From positions 1 to 64,000 of the forward strand of contig NW_019174059.1 in NCBI RefSeq assembly GCF_001642475.1: a DNA stretch of 64,000 nt. Reading direction: 5' to 3'. The notes under the pieces are model-generated. The model did no database searches. It was not told the origin of the DNA and saw only the letters and a list, made by a program, of their open reading frames with translations. The DNA is from Fonsecaea monophora (lineage: Eukaryota; Ascomycota; Eurotiomycetes; Chaetothyriales; Herpotrichiellaceae). Both the position numbers and the translations under genes were made by a program. Shown piece by piece: positions 55,221 through 64,000 of the stretch; position 1 is the stretch's first letter; each line of letters begins with the position of its first letter.

Positions 55221-58200
55221 CCCCCCCCTTCTCCTTCGGCACTAGCCTGGAGGGCCTCGTATGCATCTAACGTAGCGGAGTCTTATAGTGTATCGGCTAG
55301 TTCTTATGTTAGCTCGGCGTACCTAGTCTATTTCACTAGGTATTACTACCGAGAACCTCTCCCTCTTCGTACGACCCTATCCTTTAGGATCGCTTCTACT
55401 TCGTATTCTTCGTCGTTTCTAACTATTACGGGCGTAGGCTGACTATCGTCCGCTCTTTACGAGTTAAGAGGGTCTATTAATGCCGTACGGAGGAGGTCTA
55501 AGTAGAAGACATTATAAATACCCGATGGGGTATTTAGACGGTAGCTGTAAGAACCTATTACCTCTGTAACGGTATACTTCGCGTTTTTCTAGTCTAGTTT
55601 CTTACTCGTACGCGTCGTCCGAACGTTCCTTAAGTTCAGCTATACCTTATCGTCGACTCGGAACTACGGCGCTTACTGTCGTGATCGGTTCGTTCTCTCT
55701 TCTTATTCTTATTACGCGATAGCCATTAAAGATTACGCCTAGTTCCTCGCTTCTCGGAGTCGTTATACGATAAGGTCTGCGTATTATATAGGCCCTCGAG
55801 GAGTCTCCGTCGTACGGAGGGGCTCCTATAGCTGAAGCGGTTCGACGTAGTATCCGTATAGGAGGAAGAAGGGGCTTACTTCTATCGAGTATACGTCGCG
55901 ATTATTAATAGCTAGTTCTACTATAGGTAGGAGTTCCGCCTAATCGTCCTATTTTCCATTTACGAACGTACGAAGGTACGTTTTAACCGTTTAATTCATT
56001 CGCTTAGTAGAGCCGTCTATCTCCGGGTGGTAGGCCGTCGATAGTCGTTATACGATATTTAGGAGTTGATAGACCCTCTTCTATAGTGCACTCACGAACT
56101 AAGGGCTACGATCTAAGATAATAGCTGATAGTAGTCCGTATTGACGATAGAATGTCCGTAGAAAGATCCTCGCCACGTCCCTTAAGTCGATCGTACGTAA
56201 TGGTTCCAGTAAGACTCCTTTTCCTAGTCGGTCTATAATAATCATGAGGTTCGTACAGCTCTAGCTCTCTAGGAGTTCTATAATGAAATTAACTAATACC
56301 TCTCTCTATAGTCGCTCGGGGATCAGGAGAGGCTTAAGGAATTCCTACTTTCGTTCCTTCTAGGCCTTTATTCGTCCGTATACATCGTAGTTCCGTACGA
56401 ACCTTCGAATGTCTTATAGTATATTTAGCTAGAAGAACTATCTTACTATTATTACTACCGTACCTTCCCGGCTAGGATAGCCTATAATTATTAAGTCGTA
56501 GACCTATTAGATGATCGCCGTACGGAGAGCCTCTAATTTAGGCACCCAGCGCCGACCTCGGAATAGTAGCTGCCCTTCCTCATTAAGGGAGCATTCTAAG
56601 ATCGATACCTTTAGGCCTAGGCCGGAGGGGAACGTACGGGCTCCTCTTCGTATAGACTTAGTAGCCTCCTAGTAGGTCTCGTCGTCCCGTTAAGCTATTC
56701 TCTATTATTCCTCGATCGATAGTTCTTCCGTTAATGTAACATTTACCTATAGCGCCTAAGATCTCCGCCCGTCTAGTATCTTAGGTATAATAAGGCGGGT
56801 CGTACGATATTAAAGTCTCTCGTCCTCTTAGTCCCGAGGTATATCCTACTCTCTTTAAGAGAGGGTATCTACTTAAATATTCTACTTCCCGGGGACGTAC
56901 GTAATTATAAAGTTATACCTCGATAGGATAAGGGACTAACGTATTTATCTCTTAATTAGTTTTCGTACGGTCATGAAGTATTTAAGGTTCTTATAGTTAG
57001 ACCGGATCTCGAATTTCTCGACGCTTTATAGTTCGGCGTCCCATTCCTCTAGGTATCGTATAATAGCGAGCATTTCCTTATCGTAAATCTCGTAGTTACA
57101 TTCAGCTAGGTAGTTCTTCTTTAAGAAGAACGCGCAGGGGCGTACGACTCCTTCGTCGTTAACTTAAAAGAGCGTTCCTCCGATATACTATTTCGACGCG
57201 TCGACTTCTAGGATAGTTTCTCTCTTATAGTTAAAAAGGATTAAGATCGGGGCCGTCGTAAACATCTTCTTTAGCCGTACGAAGACTTAGTCTACCTCCG
57301 CTGACCATTAGAACGTTATATCCTTTCGTACAAGAGTTATAATAGAGCGTACGATCTCGGAGAAGTCTCGTATGAACTTCCTATAGAAGTTCGTAAACTC
57401 GATAAAGCTCTATACTCCTTTCACTATTTTAGGGGCTTCCTAGTTAAGGATCGCCTTTACCTTCTCTAGATCTATTCGTACGCCTTTCTTTACTTTAATA
57501 ATGAATCTAAGGTATTTCGTCGATTTAACCTCGAATTCGCATTTATCGATATTAATTCTCAGTCCCGCTTCGCGTAATCGCTGTAGGACCTTTCGTACGT
57601 ACTCTCGATACTACGTAAGCGATCTATATAAGTAGATTAAGATATCGTCGATGTAGGCCGAGTAGAAGACGTCGAGGTAATCGCGTAGTACCTAATTAAT
57701 GTACTTCTAGAACGTACTAGGGGCATTCGCTAATCTAAAGGGTATAACGAGCTATTCGTATAGTCCGTATCGCGTACGGAATGCCGTTTTCCATTCGTCT
57801 CCCTTCGCGATGCGAATCTAGTAGAACGCCGCGATAACATTAAGCTTCGTATACTACTTTACCCGTCCGATATTCCGTAGCGTCTCGTATATTAGCGGTA
57901 GAGGGTAACGATCCTTCCTCGTAATCTTATTTAGGCCGCGGTAGTCTACGTAAAACCGTAGGCCTCCTTCTAGTTTCCGTACGAAGAGGACTAACGCTAC
58001 CGCGGGTGAGTTACTTACTCGAATGAATCCTTTATCGAGTAACTTTATAAGCGTTTTTCGTAGTACGAGTAGCTCTTCCCTTAATATACTATATAACGGG
58101 CCCTAAGGTACTTTAGGAGCCTCTCCGTTATCCCGTACGAGGTCGATCGTATAGTCTACCCCCTTTCCTCGAAGTAGCGGAAGTTTATCCGCTATAGTCC

Positions 58201-59255
58201 TATTAAAAACGTCGAGGAAGGGATATAAGTGTTCCGGTAGTTTCGTACGGGGGTTAGTTATCTTCTTAACTACTAGGGCTTTATCGATGTCAGCTATACT
58301 AGCGGCGAGTACTTATATACTCTTCTACTTCCGTTATCGTTACGTAAGTAAGGAGAAAGCCGCCGCGCTTACTAGGCTATAGTTAGCCTTCCGGGGGGTC
58401 GCCTTATATTCGTTCTATATACGTAATCTCTATAGTTCTAGATATAAGTAGGACTCCTTCGGGTAAAGTCGTACGTCGTTCCGTTTCATCTAAGGAATCC
58501 CGAGTATAATATCGTACGAGGTAAGGCTCGGGACGATATATAGGAAGGCGGTTTCCTTATATCCGTTAATATCGATCTCTAGTTTAGCTACTTCGGAGAT
58601 CGATGAGTTTATCGATTCATTAAATCCTATAATAGGTCGAGGGGAAATCTATATACGCTAGAGGTTCTATAGGGAGGTAAAGCGAGAGTTAATAAGGCCG
58701 TACGATAAGTAACTAGTATCCGTAAGTATATTTATAGAATACTCTCTATTTACTATTAAAGGCACTAAGAAAGGTAGCTTATCCATCGAACTTCGGAACC
58801 CTCGCTAGGCTTCCTAGATCTCCGTACGCTCCTAATAGCGGTTCTTACTAGGAGCTACTCGTTTTTTAGATCCTCTTCCCCTTCTTCCGCTGTAATAGCC
58901 GTAGCTACTATTCGTCCGGCTCGAGGACGTATCGCTAGGAGGAGGGAGTATTATCGTACGAAGTGTTCTCCTAATCCGCATTAAAGATAGCGTCCCGCTT
59001 CCTTTCGCTTATCTAATATCTCCTTTAAGACTTATTAAGTACGCTATATACGTACGATAGCGGCGGTAGTAGCGTCCGATAGTTCCTATTCCATTATATC
59101 CTCCGCCGGGGCTACCTCGACCGATACCGACGAGTTCCTCGTCGTACGGGGCTTATCCCGTCCCTTCTTACGCTGAAGGTTCTCTAGGTTAGTACTGACG
59201 GTATGAAGTAATGTATAGTACTCCTTATAGAACCTTAGGATAGGGGTTACTATAA
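54876..59255 (-). mobile_element. Element A2: inverted, truncated relative of A1
   Basis: The minus strand carries the 3' LTR (54876-55220), a purine tract (CCCCCCCC on the plus strand at 55221), and the same pol region as A1 with chromodomain, integrase, RNase H, RT and protease in reverse order. Similarity to A1 runs on to about 59250, which corresponds to A1 near 40614 inside gag. There element C begins, so the 5' end of A2 is beyond the window. The LTR is 345 bp against 415 in A1, a 70-bp difference fully explained by three deletions of 49, 12 and 9 bp. It is heavily RIP-mutated. Confidence 0.87.
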
Positions 59256-59678
59256 TGTTACGAACCGACCTTTACACGACCACCTAGGAACGCGGGGTAG
59301 GGAAGGTCAAGCGAGATATAGGGTAGCCTCGTTAGTAAGGCTAACCTAAGATACGTAATGACTAAAAAGGGAAATATATTATTATAGATAAAACACTATT
59401 ATACGCTAAGGAGATGTAATAGCTATAATACTATAATGCCTAGACTTACCTAGATAGGAAACCTACTTAGGGTATATAGCTAGCTAGGTCCGCTTCTTTA
59501 GGAAGCGTAGTTAACCTCGTTTATAAATAATCGAGTTCCTCTCGATTAAAGTACTTTACGTATAGTACCGTACACTATACTCTTAGTTTCGTCTCTACTA
59601 CATCGCCTACTACTATATTACTAAGTAAACTACCTCGAGTTTACTAAGGATACCTTACGTATAAAGTACCTCGTAATA
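59256..59678 (+). repeat. Element C 5' LTR
   Basis: The limits are set by TGTTAC at the left end and GTAATA (from GTAACA) at the right, 41 bases before the gag start. The right end is less certain than the left. Confidence 0.65.
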
Positions 59679-62600
59679 TTTTAACTATCTTCTTAGATAG
59701 TTAATGATATCGATAACGATGTCTAGTAGTTCTAACCTTAAGTTACCTAAATTAAGGCTCACCTAATAGCCTAACCCGTTAACTACTAGTATTAATACAG
59801 TATCGGTTAGTATCATAAAAGTAGTAAAGATAAAAGACGACCTTAAAGTCGAATACTTCTATAGAGAACGAAATAAACTAGGTATGTACTTAATCTAACT
59901 TAAGGCTATATTTACCTTATAGCGCACTAAGTATAGTACCGCCGCGGAAAAAGTACTATTCGTAGGACTTTAACTTCGTAGATCCGCTTTCGAATAATTT
60001 AAACCTTTAATGAACGACTACTTAGGTATAGCCCTAAGGTAGCGTAATGAGGAAACTAACTTAATTTTCGGAAATTTCGCTGTATATAAGGAACGTATTA
60101 AATAGATCTTCGGAATACTAGGAGAAGAATAGTCAGTAGCCTAACGGATCCATTAACTTAAATAAACTAGATTAGCTATTAAATACTTCGCTATATTCTA
60201 ACGATACGCTTTAAAGCTAGATTAGGAAGATAAAGCTTTCGCCTTAGTCTACTACTAAGGACTAAAGGATTCGGTTAAAGATAGGATGAGAGTCGATCGT
60301 CTTAACGAGTATAAACTACTTATTAAGGCTTCTATCGAGATCGATAACTAACTCTATAAGAGATAGATAGAAAGAAGAGGTGCTTATAGAGGGGGAATAA
60401 CTTATAGAAGCCGCTAATAATATAGGGACCCGATAGACCTAGACATAGCCTAACGAGGAAGTTTAACTTTATAGAAGGCTAATACTAAGAAGAAGGGAAA
60501 CTAAGGGCTATCTAAGTCGGAACGAGAGAAACGTAAGAAGAACGACCTATACTATAAATGCGGGAAATCCGGATACCGTACGAGAAACTATAAGAACGGT
60601 CTAACGCTACATATGATGGACGACGGTATAGCCGGTTATAAAGAAATAAAGGCCGATACTTCATAGAGGACCTAGATAGTAGCCTACGACTAAGGTAAAG
60701 GAGTATAGAAGGACTACCTAGGTATAGTATCTCTAGGGGAGATAGGTAGATTAGGAACTAAACCTAAGGAAGAAGCTACCTTAGAAGAATGAGAAAAGAA
60801 CGAATAATACTCAGTACTATTCTAGATAGTCTATTATAAGGACGACTATCCTACCTACTACTCCGATAAGGAAGGTAGTAGATGGTTCCCGAAAAAGTTA
60901 CGAAGGGGGCGATAAAGTAGAAAGATGGGACTAAAGCGCTAGGAAGCTTTCATCATTAAAGAGATCGAGACGAATAATAACGAGTTCTAGATGATACGTA
61001 TACTAGGACTAAACGAGTAAACTATGTTTATCGTAATTAAACATAACGAAAAATAGATAGTACTTAGCACCCTATACTAGAAACTACTTAACTACTAGTA
61101 CGAAGATAACTATAGGACGGAAATCGCATATAAATACCTAGTTATAGACCTCGAATAACCGGTAAGGGTACCGATAATAGTCTAGTACGAAATTTACTAA
61201 ACCGCGGGATATACCGTTCTAGGGATATATACGCACGCGGGTAAAGGAGATAAAGCATTTACGGTACCGATTATACTACTATTATAATAAAGCCTTAATA
61301 TAATGACATCGGAGATTAAGGAGAAGCCGAGGGAAAGATACGCCTCCTTAGTATATATTTATTAAGGTTATAAGGAATGTAAGAGGATCGCGTATATTAG
61401 AGCCGCGAGTATAAGGATAGGGAATTAGGCCGAGGCTGAAGATTCTACGATAGGGTGCCGATCGAACTATAGTTTATATAATAACTACCGAGACGGAAGG
61501 TTTAATATTAAAGAACCTAAGGAGAGACTAACTATATACGACGACGTCTATTACCGATAATATATTACGATGAATACCGACGACGTAGAAGTTATCATTA
61601 CTATAAACTACTAAATAATAGGAGAATACGAAGAAGGATGTATATATAACGGGGAATATAACTACGTTATATATAGCCCCTTCGGATTACCTTAAACGAC
61701 GATTAGAAAAATTAACCTAACGTAGTATTAGGATCGAGAATGTCTAGAAAAAGAAAATACTTACGTACATTAACTAACTTAACCGGACACTATTAGGATC
61801 CGACTTACGGAAGGGAGGATAAAGAAAATCGCTAAAGCTCGGGTATAATAAGAAGTATTATAGAGAGAAAGAGGAGTAATCGAGGAACTAGTCCCGACGA
61901 AAGTCGGACCTCTACGTAGAATTAGGGTCATTAACGAGAGGGAAGACCTATATTACTATTATAGAAGACTCTACTACTACGATAAGGAGTATAAAGAAAA
62001 AGAGAACCTATACCTATACTATTATAATATAGACCCGAGATATCTAGGTATACTAATACTAAGGGAAGTATACGCTATACTACTATACGAAGGGAAAGTA
62101 ATCTACGAAGAGTAAGAATGCCCTTAAAGAAACGAGATATACTTACATTACTAATAGAAAGAAATCTACATAATGTTTATTAATAGCGACGAAGGGGAGG
62201 GTTACCCGAATTAGTAATATATCGTCGAAGATATTATAGATAATAGAATTAACGAAGACTTCATCATAAAAGAATTTATATACTTAGACCCGGATAATTA
62301 TTTAACGAAAGAAGAACATTAGTACGTCTATAACGTAGACCCGGACTTTAATATTATCCTAATAGTAGAGGTAGATATTTTTAATACTATAGAAGAATGC
62401 CGATAAGAGATATATTAATGGATTTACGAGAGATATATATATTAGCTAAAAAACTTATAAGTAACGACCTAAAGAGGCGAGGAAGTTATAATAATAATTA
62501 AAAGATTAGAAAGCCTCTAGAATTAAGAGAGATAACTACACTAGGGAACGACTACGTAGCCCTTACGGTAACTCTTACGGGAATCTAGGTATAGATTATA

Positions 62601-64000
62601 ATCGATTTAGGAGCTAATTAAAGTTACGCGAGTACGGGTATAGTAGAAAGAGTAAGAAACTATAAGGTAAGAAAACTACTTCTATACTTATTAAGAATAG
62701 TAGATAAACGGCTATTATAATGGATTATAATAGAATTAAAAGAAATCCTATTAACGATCGAGTAATACTAAGAGAGAATTACTTTAGACATTACATCGAT
62801 TCTAAGGTACGACGTAATTTTAGGAATGAACTAACTTTAAAAGAATAACCTAATAATTAACTAGAGGACGAAGATAATTACATTCGCGGAAAGTAGTACC
62901 GTAAAAAGGGGGGACCGATCATCCTTAAAGGCTCTAGAAAGAACTATCCTAGTACGACCGATAGAGAGAATACTAGTTAGTACTATTATAGAAGAGCTCC
63001 TAGCGGAATATAAAGACTTCGAGATCCTTACGAAAGAAAGATAAGGCGAGGTAGCCTTACCGAAACATTAACTATAGGACTATAAAATCCTATTCGAGGA
63101 AGGAAAAATATTAATATACTATAGAGGACTAATCCTAATGTCTAAAAAGGAAGAAGACTTTCTTAAAGACTATATCGAGAAGTATCTAGCGAAGAAGTTT
63201 ATATAACCGTCGGAATCGCCGATATTATACGGAGTTATCTTCGCGAATAAGAAGGACGGAGGATTACGACCTTATATAGATTATAAGAAACTTAATGTAA
63301 TCACTAAAAAGAACCGCTATCTAATACTTAGGATCGACGAACTATAGGATTAACTACTAGAAGTAAAATGGTTTATAGTAATCGATGTTAGAGACGCCTA
63401 CTACCGTATACGAATAAAGGAAGGGGAAGAGTAGAAAATAGCGTTTAAAACTAGATAGAGGTTATTTAAGTATTAGGTAATGCCCTTTAGACTAACTAAC
63501 GCCCCTACTATATTCTAGGTACTTATTAATAATACGTTAAGGGAATACCTAGACGAGTTTATCGTTACGTATCTCGATAACATCCTTATCTTTTCTAAAA
63601 CGAAAGAAGAATACGTATAATACGTACGGAAGGTATTATAAGTACTAAAGGAAAAGGATTTACTTATTAAGTTAAGTAAATGCTAATTCTATATCTATAC
63701 GATAGCATTCCTAGGCTATATTATATCGATAGAAGAACTTACGCTAAATCTAGATAAGGTAAAAGCTATCTAAGAATAGCCTACGCCGAAGACCGTTAAG
63801 GAAGTATAGATATTTCTAGGACTTATTAATTACTATAGAAGGTTTATCGAAGGATTTTTAAAAATTACGATATCTCTAACTAATTTAATAAGGAAAGAAT
63901 AAGAATTCTAATAGAACGAGAAGTACGAGACAGCCTTTAACGAGCTAAAGGGACGGATAACCTCTACTCCTATACTTATACTCTTTAACCCGGAAAAGGA
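59256..64000 (+). mobile_element. Element C: third Ty3/gypsy retrotransposon, runs off the window
   Basis: A 5' LTR of about 423 bp (59256-59678) begins TGTTACGAACCG and ends CTCGTAATA (ancestral GTAACA). Gag opens at ATG 59719. A CCHC zinc knuckle at about 60551-60600 reads YYKCGKSGYRTRNY, with Cys and His changed to Tyr, as TGT to TAT and CAT to TAT would do. A protease-like IIDLGA lies at about 62595, and RT at about 63230-63650 (GGLRPYIDYKKLN; VTYLDNILIFS), followed by the RNase H start. It sits inside A2: TATAA precedes it and should recur at its far end. Stops at former Trp and Gln codons are frequent, so the copy is dead. Confidence 0.85.

Noticed and set aside
1..64000. tRNA, rRNA genes or CRISPR arrays
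   Set aside because: No T-loop-like GTTCRANYC in a plausible cloverleaf, no rRNA-like sequence and no regularly spaced short repeats were found by eye.

Overview
The window looks like nuclear DNA of a filamentous ascomycete (Pezizomycotina; an Eurotiomycete-like fungus would fit, but the species cannot be named from sequence alone). The grounds are short GT-AG introns of 56 to 117 nt with CTRAY-type branch points, a fusarinine-type siderophore NRPS with a SidF-like acyltransferase, a CFEM protein, NACHT-ankyrin and HET-C2 families, and a heavy RIP (repeat-induced point mutation) signature in the repeats.

Layout. (1) 1-2676: a chromovirus LTR fragment, hairpin-rich repeat DNA, and a 5'-truncated NACHT-ankyrin pseudogene whose single reading frame carries six stop codons. 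(2) 3726-35711: an intact gene island. On the minus strand come a SidD/NPS6-type NRPS (A-T-C-T-C with a degenerate second A remnant), a SidF-type hydroxyornithine acyltransferase ending in the peroxisomal signal AKL, and a GT32 glycosyltransferase. Then follow a three-exon CFEM/GPI protein (+), a GNAT acetyltransferase (+), a GLTP/HET-C2 protein (-) divergent from an acyltransferase-3 membrane protein (+), an uncharacterised type II membrane protein (+), a siderophore-type MFS transporter (-) divergent from an ABCB full transporter (+), and a VOC/glyoxalase-fold protein (-). (3) 36546-38456: an AtuA (DUF1446)-type gene destroyed by nonsense mutations and one frameshift. (4) 38457-64000: about 25 kb of repeats. 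It holds a complete but dead Ty3/gypsy chromovirus (A1), a solo LTR of a second family (X), a less mutated island with four copies of a 193-bp LTR-like element in alternating orientation, and a nested stack at the right edge: X (minus) split by A2 (inverted relative of A1), which is split by a third gypsy element (C) that runs out of the window.

How the genes fit together. SidF makes an N5-acyl-N5-hydroxyornithine and SidD assembles it into a fusarinine-type siderophore. The MFS protein probably imports the ferri-siderophore, and the ABC protein and CFEM protein plausibly act in export and cell-surface iron handling. Exact matches to the fungal iron-GATA consensus ATCWGATAA occur in two divergent promoters: MFS/ABC (one site) and GLTP/acyltransferase-3 (two sites, one in each copy of a 252-bp tandem duplication). 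The second case suggests that a lipid-transfer protein and a membrane acyltransferase belong to the same iron regulon, which is the most interesting lead here. No sidH, sidI, sidL, sidG or esterase homologue was recognised in the window. No tRNA, rRNA or CRISPR was seen.
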